A DNA stretch of 12,464 bases from assembly GCA_035486285.1 (NCBI GenBank), contig DATHNF010000036.1, positions 1-12,464 on the forward strand, given 5' to 3'. This document shows, piece after piece, positions 7,437-12,464 of this stretch. The notes under the pieces were generated by a model that had not been told where the DNA came from, did not search any database, and saw nothing but the letters and a program-made list of their open reading frames with translations. Each line of letters begins with the position of its first letter. The stretch's first letter is position 1. The translations under genes and the position numbers were made by a program. The stretch comes from DATHNF01 sp035486285 (GTDB lineage Bacteria; Patescibacteriota; Saccharimonadia; Saccharimonadales; UBA4665).

Positions 7437-8975
7437 ATGGATTACCTGCAACGCCTGACCCGTCAAGCCAAGCTACGCCTGTTCATTGTTATCTTGAGCG
7501 ATAACGCCGTGTTAATCGGTGGGTGGTGGTTAGGCAATAAGATCCTTGGCCTTAGCGCCCTGGAGCTCGGCGCGCTATTACTAGCAATCGCAATCATAGA
7601 AACTAGCGTTGTTGCTACCAGTCTGGGCAGTTATCTGATGCAACCCGTCAAAGCCCTCTGGCAAACCATTCTGCATGTCGCACCAGGCAGCGGCGGTGTC
7701 GCAGCCCCCAAACCAGAATCACTTGGCTTCGGCCGCGAACTGGTTACCAGCCTTAGTACGCATATTTATGAACTTACCGCCGTGGCCGAGCACAGCACAG
7801 CGACCAGCCAACAGCAGGGTAAAGATTTAAGCCACAATTTCATTGCCCAGAGCTTACCGTTACCGCTGTTCGTATTAGACCCAAGCGAAACGATTAAGTT
7901 CGCTAACGAGGCTGCTGCTGCGTACATCGGCATACAACCAGCTGACATGATCGGCAAAAATATTTACATGGTACTGGACATGTCATTTCCCAGTGAAGCA
8001 ACTTTTGATACCTGGCTGAAACAGGTCAAGCTCAAGAGCGCCACCGCCTCCGCTAGCTGGGAGCGGGTGCGACTCAATGTACGGGATAACCATCCAGCCC
8101 GGCTGTTTGACCTAGCCGCCTATTATAACCGTGATAACCCCGAGCATATCGAGACTATACTGGCACTTTTCGACCATACCAAGCAGTACAGCCAAGACGA
8201 CCAGGCTATCAGTTTCATCGCCCTCAGCGTGCACGAGCTGCGCACGCCGCTGACCTTGCTCCGTGGCTATATAGAAGTGTTTGACGAAGAGCTCAGCGGC
8301 AAAGTCGACGCTGAACTCCAAGGCTTCATTATGAAAATGCGCGCCCAAGCTGACCAGCTAATGGCCTTCGTCAATAATATCCTCAACGTTGCCCGTATCG
8401 ACGACGACCAATTAGAATTACAGCTCGAAGAAGAACAGTGGCCCGCCGTACTCAAGAGCGCCATCGAAGCGCTCAGTCTGCGCGCCAAAATCCAGGGCAT
8501 AACCTTCCACTGCCGGATTGCCACCAATCTACCAACCGTCGGCGTTGACCGCCTCAGCATCCACGAAGTCATCAATAACTTGATCGACAATGCTATTAAA
8601 TATAGCGGCACGAGCAAAGTCATCGAGATAGATGCCCATCTCACCAAAGACGGCTTAGTCGAGACCACAATCCAGGATTTCGGGCTCGGCATTTCGACCA
8701 GTATTATGTCCAATCTCTTTACCAAGTTCTATCGCGATCACCGCAACCGCGCCCAGATTGGCGGCACTGGTCTAGGACTCTATTTGAGCAAAGCCATCGT
8801 TACGGCGCACGGCGGCAGCATATGGGTCCGCAGCCACGAAGGGCAGGGCAGCACCTTCGGTTTCACGCTAATCCCTTACGCCCAGTTGACTGAAGAACTG
8901 AAGCGCACTGGCAACCAGGAAATCACTCGTGGCGCCCACGGCTGGATTAAGAACCACTCGCTATACCGCAGATAA
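7437..8975 (+). CDS. Membrane sensor histidine kinase with PAS domain
   Basis: The kinase of 512 residues has two membrane segments (about 14-36 and 41-68) joined by a very short loop, a linker, a PAS domain (about 125-235, with PLPLFVLDPSETIKFANEAA and ADMIGKNIYMVLD), a HisKA dimerisation domain and a HATPase domain. The phospho-acceptor is His266 in the H-box SVHELRTPLTLL. ATP-binding boxes are visible as NNLIDNAIKYS (N), DFGLGIS (G1), FTKFYR (F) and GGTGLGLYLSKAI (G2). With almost no extracytoplasmic loop it probably senses something within the membrane or in the cytoplasm through PAS. It follows the DUF3048 gene by 6 bases without a Shine-Dalgarno sequence. The likely partner is the receiver protein 35 bases downstream. 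All catalytic boxes are intact. Confidence 0.95.
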   Translation: MDYLQRLTRQAKLRLFIVILSDNAVLIGGWWLGNKILGLSALELGALLLAIAIIETSVVATSLGSYLMQPVKALWQTILHVAPGSGGVAAPKPESLGFGRELVTSLSTHIYELTAVAEHSTATSQQQGKDLSHNFIAQSLPLPLFVLDPSETIKFANEAAAAYIGIQPADMIGKNIYMVLDMSFPSEATFDTWLKQVKLKSATASASWERVRLNVRDNHPARLFDLAAYYNRDNPEHIETILALFDHTKQYSQDDQAISFIALSVHELRTPLTLLRGYIEVFDEELSGKVDAELQGFIMKMRAQADQLMAFVNNILNVARIDDDQLELQLEEEQWPAVLKSAIEALSLRAKIQGITFHCRIATNLPTVGVDRLSIHEVINNLIDNAIKYSGTSKVIEIDAHLTKDGLVETTIQDFGLGISTSIMSNLFTKFYRDHRNRAQIGGTGLGLYLSKAIVTAHGGSIWVRSHEGQGSTFGFTLIPYAQLTEELKRTGNQEITRGAHGWIKNHSLYRR

Positions 8976-9010
8976 AGAGCATCCGGCACGAAACATGGTA
9001 CATTAGATAT

Positions 9011-9403
9011 ATGCCCGACCAACCAGCTCCTCCCGGCCGTACCGTCCTCTGCATCGAAGACGAACATTTCATCAGCGAGCTGTATACTCGCGCGCTCACC
9101 AAAGCCGGCTATAAGATGACTATTGTCGCTGACGGCGTTCAAGCGTTAGCAGCTGCCGAAACCAACCAGTACGACATCATCCTCCTCGATTTGATGATTC
9201 CCAACCTGACGGGTATCGAAATCTTACGCGCCCTACGAGACCCAGCCCGCGTACCGCCCATTCGCTCTAAGATTATCATTATTACCAATCTCGAACAGCG
9301 CGAAGATGTCCGGGCCGACATCGAGAAACAAGCCGACGGCTACGTCGTCAAAGCCGAGCTCACCCCCCACGAACTCGCCAATTTTCTCGATACCATCAAA
9401 TAG
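9011..9403 (+). CDS. Single-domain response regulator (receiver only)
   Basis: The 130 residues make one CheY-like receiver domain with no DNA-binding or enzyme output. Phosphorylation residues are present: Glu16/Asp17 in the acidic pocket (CIEDEHF), phospho-acceptor Asp60 in DIILLDLMIPNLTG, the switch Thr92 (IIITNLE) and Lys114 (GYVVKAEL). It lies 35 bases after the histidine kinase gene and is presumably its substrate. Lacking an output domain, it must work through protein contacts or as a phospho-relay intermediate. No Shine-Dalgarno sequence is seen; TACATT (8999-9004) ends 6 bases before the ATG and could give a second, leaderless transcript. Confidence 0.94.
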   Translation: MPDQPAPPGRTVLCIEDEHFISELYTRALTKAGYKMTIVADGVQALAAAETNQYDIILLDLMIPNLTGIEILRALRDPARVPPIRSKIIIITNLEQREDVRADIEKQADGYVVKAELTPHELANFLDTIK

Positions 9404-9415
9404 CCATTAAGCAAC

Positions 9416-9445
9416 TTTACGAACGTATTGACAGCAGCGTATAAT
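9416..9445 (+). promoter_or_regulatory. Promoter of the UmuDC-like cassette leader (TTTACG, 18 bases, TATAAT)
   Basis: TATAAT at 9440-9445 is a perfect -10 box. TTTACG at 9416-9421, 18 bases upstream, matches a -35 at four of six positions. Transcription would start near 9451, just at the first base of the structured segment described next. TTGACA at 9428-9433 is too close to the -10 (6 bases) to pair with it. No operator for LexA was recognised. Confidence 0.5.
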
Positions 9446-9450
9446 AAGCA

Positions 9451-9645
9451 GCAGCCATGCGGAGACTTTCCTCGGGATTTACTCCACAGACTTATATATC
9501 AGAAGGCACACTCCGGTCACTGCTTTCTCACCATAGTTCAAACTTGAGTTTCCAGCACTAGAGGTTAGCTTTAAACGGTAGCACCGCCTCGCTGTCAGCT
9601 CCACACTCCAAACCCGTTTACTGGCCTCTGTCAGTTAGTTTTTAT
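9451..9645 (+). ncRNA. Candidate structured leader RNA or small RNA of unknown family
   Basis: This stretch between the response regulator and the small ORF has no convincing gene but several nested complementary segments. In the 5' half, GCAG (9451-9454) pairs with CTGC (9520-9523), CGGAG (9460-9464) with CTCCG (9511-9515) and CTTTC (9466-9470) with GAAGG (9502-9506). In the 3' half, AGAGG (9560-9564) pairs with CCTCT (9625-9629) and TAAACGG (9572-9578) with CCGTTTA (9614-9620). Inside the latter is a small GCT/AGC hairpin (9591-9599). TTTTTATT follows at 9639-9645, as in a terminator. Transcription would start at the base of the first stem. It could be a cis-acting attenuator for the genes downstream or a separate small RNA. 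I do not recognise a known family. Confidence 0.4.
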
Positions 9646-9657
9646 TACTTAAGAATC

Positions 9658-9662
9658 AGGAG
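9658..9662 (+). promoter_or_regulatory. Shine-Dalgarno sequence (AGGAG) of the 46-aa ORF
   Basis: AGGAG ends 8 bases before the ATG at 9671, an ideal distance. It is the main support that the short ORF is translated. Confidence 0.6.
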
Positions 9663-9670
9663 CTTGAACT

Positions 9671-9811
9671 ATGGCAATTGCTACTTTTAACACCCGTGAC
9701 GTACAAATAACTTCAGTATCTTTTCGGGCCAATGCGGCCGAGCGGCGTTTCGAGAGCTACCCGCGACGGTTAGTCTACCGTGGCCGTGAATACATCTTGG
9801 CAGAGACATGA
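9671..9811 (+). CDS. Small protein (46 aa) heading the UmuDC-like cassette
   Basis: The ORF has an ATG, a good Shine-Dalgarno sequence and a TGA stop. It encodes 46 residues with a basic, aromatic C-terminal half (RRFESYPRRLVYRGREYILAE); the sequence is soluble, with no membrane segment. The RLVYRGREYIL stretch resembles the W/Y-x-GR-x-Y pattern of short proteins (DUF6504-like) encoded beside Y-family polymerases in actinobacteria. That resemblance is from memory and only suggestive. It lies 31 bases upstream of the UmuD-like gene and 12 bases of its 3' end precede that gene's Shine-Dalgarno region closely, so the two are likely co-translated. It may be an accessory factor or regulator of the mutagenesis proteins. 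Confidence 0.6.
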   Translation: MAIATFNTRDVQITSVSFRANAAERRFESYPRRLVYRGREYILAET

Positions 9812-9830
9812 GCAAGCAACCCAACACTCA

Positions 9831-9834
9831 GGAG
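9831..9834 (+). promoter_or_regulatory. Shine-Dalgarno sequence (GGAG) deciding the UmuD-like start
   Basis: GGAG ends 8 bases before the ATG at 9843. The longer frame beginning at GTG 9780 would start inside the 46-aa ORF and has no such signal, so 9843 is preferred. Confidence 0.55.
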
Positions 9835-9842
9835 CAACAGAT

Positions 9843-10217
9843 ATGCAAGACGATCTACAAACTATGGCCAACAGCGACGGCGTGTCGATCCACAGTGGTT
9901 TTCCCAACCCGGCACTCGACCGGCGCGGGCAGGGACCACGCTTAGCACTTGATATCGACCAGCTATTAGTCCGTAACCCCTCAAGTACCTACTTATTCCG
10001 TATCGCCGGTCACCGCTGGAGCGATCAGGGTATCTACGATGGTGACATCGCCGTCATAGACCGTAGTGTTCAACGACGGCCAACTGACCTAGTAGTCATC
10101 TGGCAGGACACTAGCTTTGGCCTTTGCCGCCACCGCCAACTTCGATCAGGCGAAGAAGCTTGGGGCGTAGTAACCGCCACCATCCACCAATTTACCCACC
10201 CAGTCGAAGGTAAATAA
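9843..10217 (+). CDS. UmuD-like protein lacking the catalytic Ser-Lys pair
   Basis: UmuD proteins cut themselves during the SOS response and the trimmed form joins UmuC to make polymerase V. This protein of 124 residues aligns with E. coli UmuD: GFPNPALD (19-26) matches the region after the cleavage site, and QLLVRNPSSTYLFRIAGHRW (40-59) aligns without gaps to the segment ending in the catalytic GDSM. The Ser position is Arg58 (GHRW) and the Lys97 position is Cys95 in SFGLCRHRQL. The cleavage-site Cys is Ser18. About 19 residues between the Lys strand and the final GVV strand are missing compared with E. coli. GIYDGDIAVID is well conserved. I infer a protease-dead UmuD homologue, perhaps a preformed or structural partner for the polymerase encoded downstream. 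GTG 9780 is a weaker start candidate. Confidence 0.85.
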   Translation: MQDDLQTMANSDGVSIHSGFPNPALDRRGQGPRLALDIDQLLVRNPSSTYLFRIAGHRWSDQGIYDGDIAVIDRSVQRRPTDLVVIWQDTSFGLCRHRQLRSGEEAWGVVTATIHQFTHPVEGK

Positions 10218-10266
10218 TGATGCCACGTTAGTGGCATTCCGCTGTCTCCGCATTAAAGACACACTG

Positions 10267-10369
10267 ATTAAAGCCCGAGGTTTTGGTAAGCCGCGTGATG
10301 AGGACTGTCTGAGGAGCCGTAAGGCGACGAGTTCCGCAAGAACCGGATGCCAAAACCTTGGGCTTTAGT
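10267..10369. repeat. Palindromic structured element with a 20-bp stem between umuD-like gene and umuC
   Basis: Bases 10267-10286 pair with 10350-10369 throughout, counting two G-U pairs; the core is AAAGCCCGAGGTTTTGG with CCAAAACCTTGGGCTTT. The 63-base interior contains smaller hairpins GCC-GTAA-GGC and GTTC-CGCAA-GAAC separated by CGACGA-type linkers. The layout resembles dispersed palindromic repeats (REP- or MITE-like) or a structured RNA. Only one copy is in the window, so its repeat nature is inferred. It is open on the minus strand but the residue pattern is not convincing as protein. Confidence 0.55.
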
Positions 10370-10387
10370 AACGTTTGTCGTCCATGT

Positions 10388-10420
10388 GGTGGCTTTTTGG
10401 TTCTTTTTGCCACCAAAAAG
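10388..10420. other. Two mutually exclusive hairpins upstream of umuC
   Basis: GGTGGC (10388-10393) can pair with GCCACC (10409-10414), or CTTTTTGG (10393-10400) can pair with CCAAAAAG (10413-10420). The two use shared bases and cannot form together. The segment is the right border of the palindromic element's neighbourhood and may act as a terminator or attenuator, or be part of the same mobile repeat. Confidence 0.35.
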
Positions 10421-10450
10421 AATATTAAGAAAAAGACATTTACTTAAAAC

Positions 10451-10456
10451 TATAAA
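10451..10456 (+). promoter_or_regulatory. Candidate -10 box (TATAAA) of umuC
   Basis: TATAAA in an A/T-rich stretch lies 39 bases before the umuC ATG. The 278-base gap and the palindrome after the UmuD-like gene make a separate umuC promoter plausible. No clear -35 box at the usual distance was identified. Confidence 0.3.
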
Positions 10457-10484
10457 TAAAGTGATGTCCCTAGCGCGCTGAAGT

Positions 10485-10490
10485 AAAGGA
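10485..10490 (+). promoter_or_regulatory. Shine-Dalgarno sequence (AAAGGA) of umuC
   Basis: AAAGGA ends 5 bases before the ATG at 10496 and fixes the start of the polymerase gene. Confidence 0.5.
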
Positions 10491-10495
10491 TACAT

Positions 10496-11782
10496 ATGAA
10501 ATCAGTATTCGCCCTAATCGACTGCAACAACTTCTTCGTCAGCTGCGAGCGCCTCTTCCGTCCCGACTTAGAGGGTAAGCCGGTTGTCGTACTTAGTAGC
10601 AATGACGGCTGCGTGGTAGCCCGCAGTAACGAAGCCCGAGTTCTGGGTATACCAATGGCTGCGCCAGTCTTCAAGTACCGGTATCTTTTCCAAGAGCAGG
10701 GCATAGTCCAGTTCAGCGCCAATTTTGAGCTATATGGCGACATCAGCCAGCGCATCATCCAATTGCTAACCGCTATAACACCGCGCACCGAAGTATATTC
10801 GGTCGACGAATCCTTCCTTGACTTGAGCGAATTAGGAATAGAGAACTATCAGCAGTGGGGGAGCCGCCTGCGACAACGGCTGCTCAGAGAGGTTGGCGTA
10901 CCAGTGTCTATAGGGATTGCCCGCACCAAAACACTGGCCAAACTTGCCGCTGAACACGCCAAACGCGACAGCGGAGCATCGGGTGTGCTCGACCTCATCC
11001 AGGCGCCAGACAACGTTCGACAAACATACCTGGCCCAAACCCCGATTAACGACGTCTGGGGCGTGGGCCGTCGCCTAGCACCGCGCTTGCGGGCCGAGGG
11101 CGTTCACACGGCCCTCGGTTTGAGCGAGCTGCGTCCGCGACTCGCTAACCAGCTCATGGGCGTTCACGGCCGGCAAATGGTAGCTGAGCTGCGTGGCATC
11201 TCTTGCCATCAGCTGGAACCATTTGGCAAGATCCGCCAGAGCATCATGCACGGCCGTCAGTTCGGTGAAGACACCAGCCAATTCGCAATCATCGAGGCGG
11301 CCATCGCTAGCCTAACTGCTCGGGCCGCCGCTCGGCTGCGCAGCGAGCATTTGCTAGCCCGCAGTGCCGTTGTACACCTCAATACCAACCGGCACAAGCC
11401 CGGTTACCAGCGCACCAGCCGCTTCATAAGCTTTGCTACGCCGACTGCCGATACTGGCCACATTACCAGCCAGCTGGTCGCTGCCGCCCAAGCCGCCCTC
11501 AATCCGCAAGCCCAGTACCACCGGGCAAACGTGCTGCTATATAACCTGGTCGGCGAGCAAGGCTTGCAAACCGACCTTCTAGGCAGCCTTGACGTAGGTG
11601 CCGCTACAGCTGCCCAGGCCAAGCTGCAAGCTTTCGACGCCATCAATGCCCGCTATGATGGCCAGCGCACTATTCGCTACGCCGCCGAAGACCTCTCCAA
11701 TGCCTGGCAGCCCAAACGTGACTACCGCGGCCCCCGCCACACCACCAATTGGCAAGACCTACCCATAGCCCAAATCCTCTAG
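10496..11782 (+). CDS. umuC: Y-family DNA polymerase, UmuC-type
   Basis: UmuC is the catalytic subunit of the translesion polymerase Pol V, which copies past damaged bases at the cost of mutations. The 428 residues are close to the E. coli length (422). The active site is intact: Asp9 in FALIDCNNFFVSCERLF and Asp104/Glu105 in YSVDESFLDL. Phe14 occupies the steric-gate position (Tyr in E. coli). VVVLSSNDGCVVARSNEARVLGIPM and PVSIGIARTKTLAKLAAEHAK are typical fingers and palm segments. WGVGRRLAPRLRAEGVHTALGL is the helix-hairpin-helix part, followed by the little-finger domain. QTDLL at 358-362 corresponds to the beta-clamp-binding motif (QLNLF in E. coli). The C terminus HTTNWQDLPIAQIL matches UmuC ends. 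Its stop overlaps that of the facing gene by three bases. The upstream UmuD-like protein is its natural partner. Confidence 0.96.
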   Translation: MKSVFALIDCNNFFVSCERLFRPDLEGKPVVVLSSNDGCVVARSNEARVLGIPMAAPVFKYRYLFQEQGIVQFSANFELYGDISQRIIQLLTAITPRTEVYSVDESFLDLSELGIENYQQWGSRLRQRLLREVGVPVSIGIARTKTLAKLAAEHAKRDSGASGVLDLIQAPDNVRQTYLAQTPINDVWGVGRRLAPRLRAEGVHTALGLSELRPRLANQLMGVHGRQMVAELRGISCHQLEPFGKIRQSIMHGRQFGEDTSQFAIIEAAIASLTARAAARLRSEHLLARSAVVHLNTNRHKPGYQRTSRFISFATPTADTGHITSQLVAAAQAALNPQAQYHRANVLLYNLVGEQGLQTDLLGSLDVGAATAAQAKLQAFDAINARYDGQRTIRYAAEDLSNAWQPKRDYRGPRHTTNWQDLPIAQIL

Positions 11783-12212
11783 TAAGTATCGCGTGGTTTG
11801 AGGAGGTCAAAGAAATCAACAGGCTCACCGTTGAGCGTTACCCTGACGTCCTTAAAGCAATCAAACGTATCATCATCAAGCTGCAAATATATCATTTCCT
11901 TAATTTCTGCTTCGGCCGCTTCATCATCACATAATTCATCATTGAGCTGCTTCAATTCATCGGATTGGCCGTCATCTAGGGCCCAAGATGCTTCATAGCC
12001 TTCGAAACGGCCAAAATCGTGCCAGATTACTTTGACGTAAGGGCTGAGAATAGGCCCTCTGGCGGCAACGAGAGTGTCACACTGTGTTTGGACGGTACCG
12101 AAACCAGCAATGGAATGTGATAAAAGTAGCGTCCGACAAACTCGCCAATCTGAGCTGCCTGAGACAGCAACACCGGCTCTTCAAAGATAATGTTTCTAAT
12201 TTCTTGTGACAT
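11779..12212 (-). pseudogene. Acidic protein gene broken by an apparent -1 frameshift
   Basis: From the ATG at 12212 the minus strand encodes MSQEIRNIIFEEPVLLSQAAQIGEFVGRYF and continues to a TAA at 12029-12027. A second frame, open from 12180 with no ATG, GTG or TTG until far inside, runs to TAG at 11781-11779. It reads as a plausible soluble protein: FGTVQTQCDTLVAARGPILSPYVKVIWHDFGRFEGYE, then a very acidic helix (DDGQSDELKQLNDELCDDEAAEAEIKEM) and a last part (DDDTFDCFKDVRVTLNGEPVDFFDLLKP). The total length leaves a remainder of two bases, so one base lost would explain the break. The run of four A bases at 12122-12125 is a likely place. Whether this is a real mutation, a sequencing error or a programmed shift is undecided; no classic slippery heptamer is seen. 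I do not recognise the family. The stop overlaps the umuC stop. Confidence 0.5.
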
Positions 12213-12277
12213 ATTGAAATGGTAACCTCACGGGGAATCCGTCGTCGCCTAATGACTCCTTTGGGATATTCTTGCGG

Positions 12278-12409
12278 CGTGCTCGGAGCAAGCTCCTGCG
12301 CGCGTCCTCGAGTATCGAACCCGCAGCTGATGCTGCCTGGGATTCGCTTCACGCGAACAGGTTCACCAGCCAAAAACCCGACTTAGGGCCGGGCATTTGT
12401 CTGGTGACC
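12278..12409. other. Run of four consecutive hairpins, unidentified structured RNA or DNA
   Basis: On the plus strand, GGAGC/GCTCC (12285-12296, with bulged outer pairs), GCAGC/GCTGC (12323-12336), CCTG..TTCGC/GCGAA..CAGG (12336-12361) and CACCAG/CTGGTG (12364-12406, enclosing CCCG/CGGG at 12377-12393) follow each other. On the minus strand the segment also contains GCGGGTTCGATACTCGA, which resembles a tRNA T-arm, but no matching acceptor stem was found. A TATAAA-like box lies at 12428-12423 on the minus strand, so a minus-strand transcript is possible. I checked for tmRNA, RNase P RNA and SRP RNA hallmarks and found none. Confidence 0.4.
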
Positions 12410-12464
12410 CTACGCCCCTCGGTTTATAAGACAATTTTATCTGAAATCATTCGTTGGAATACCA

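Noticed and set aside
9457..9561. 34-aa ORF downstream of the TATAAT at 9440
   Set aside because: It lacks a Shine-Dalgarno sequence, the distance from the -10 box is longer than for the other leaderless genes, and it overlaps the paired segments of the leader. A leader peptide is possible but unsupported.
9576..9589. T-box-like sequence (CGGTAGCACCGCC) in the leader before the 46-aa ORF
   Set aside because: It matches the T-box antiterminator core at most positions, but the key TGGN that pairs with tRNA has A for G, no stem I or specifier loop was found, and the downstream genes are not aminoacylation or amino-acid genes.
9404..9670. LexA operator (SOS box) controlling the cassette
   Set aside because: No GAAC-N4-GTTC or CTG-N10-CAG match was found. 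CTG-N8-CAG at 9621-9634 has the wrong spacing and AAACT/AGTTT at 9540-9551 does not fit either consensus.
10296..10345. Hammerhead ribozyme or group II intron domain V within the palindromic element
   Set aside because: GTGATGAG resembles the hammerhead core and AGCCGCGTGATG resembles domain V, but the remaining conserved parts of both are missing.
10268..10495. 75-aa minus-strand ORF across the palindromic element
   Set aside because: It is created by the inverted repeat and A/T-rich flank, has no start signal and does not read like a protein.
12077..12373. 98-aa minus-strand ORF
   Set aside because: It begins within the hairpin block at a non-ATG codon, is Arg- and Cys-rich in its second half and overlaps the better-supported MSQEIRN frame.
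1..12464. CRISPR array or insertion-sequence transposase
   Set aside because: No regularly spaced direct repeats and no transposase-like reading frame were seen.

Overview
The window looks like chromosomal DNA from a small-genome Gram-positive-like bacterium, most probably a member of the Candidate Phyla Radiation such as Saccharibacteria (TM7). This is inference. It rests on three things: a sortase, PEGA and DUF3048 envelope proteins of the kind common in that group; long Pro/Ala/Lys-rich cytoplasmic tails on single-pass membrane proteins; and several genes whose -10 box lies only 6-8 bases before the start codon, with no Shine-Dalgarno sequence. Stop codons are mostly TAG and TAA; the single TGA stop is in a 46-residue reading frame.

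Layout. Bases 1-424 (minus strand) hold the 5' part of an unidentified gene and a tRNA-Leu(CAA). Bases 501-1826 encode a two-pass class D/E-like sortase. It converges across an inverted repeat on a minus-strand PEGA-domain protein (1898-3382). Divergent from that is a membrane protein with a C-terminal DUF4367-like domain (about 3565-4632). Then come gltX (4674-6104), a DUF3048/YerB-like envelope protein (6138-7430), a PAS-containing membrane histidine kinase only 6 bases downstream (7437-8975), and a single-domain response regulator (9011-9403). The DUF3048 protein, kinase and regulator probably form one envelope-stress or signalling unit.

The right-hand third is a UmuDC-like mutagenesis cassette. 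A promoter at about 9416-9445 leads into roughly 200 bases of potentially highly structured leader ending in a T-rich tract. After it come a 46-aa small protein (9671-9811), a UmuD-like protein (9843-10217) and a Y-family polymerase (umuC, 10496-11782). The UmuD-like protein aligns without gaps to E. coli UmuD over the catalytic serine region, but Ser is replaced by Arg and the catalytic Lys by Cys. It also lacks about 19 residues near the C terminus, so it should be unable to cleave itself. A palindromic element of about 100 bases with a 20-bp stem separates it from umuC. The polymerase itself looks intact, with its acidic active-site residues and a clamp-binding-like motif. These three reading frames carry Shine-Dalgarno sequences, whereas most of the other genes look leaderless.

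Convergent with umuC is an acidic gene apparently broken by a -1 frameshift (11779-12212, minus). The right edge (12278-12409) is a non-coding run of four consecutive hairpins that I could not assign to a known RNA family. The points most worth following up are the pseudo-protease UmuD with its small partner ORF, the structured leader, and the two unassigned structured intergenic elements.
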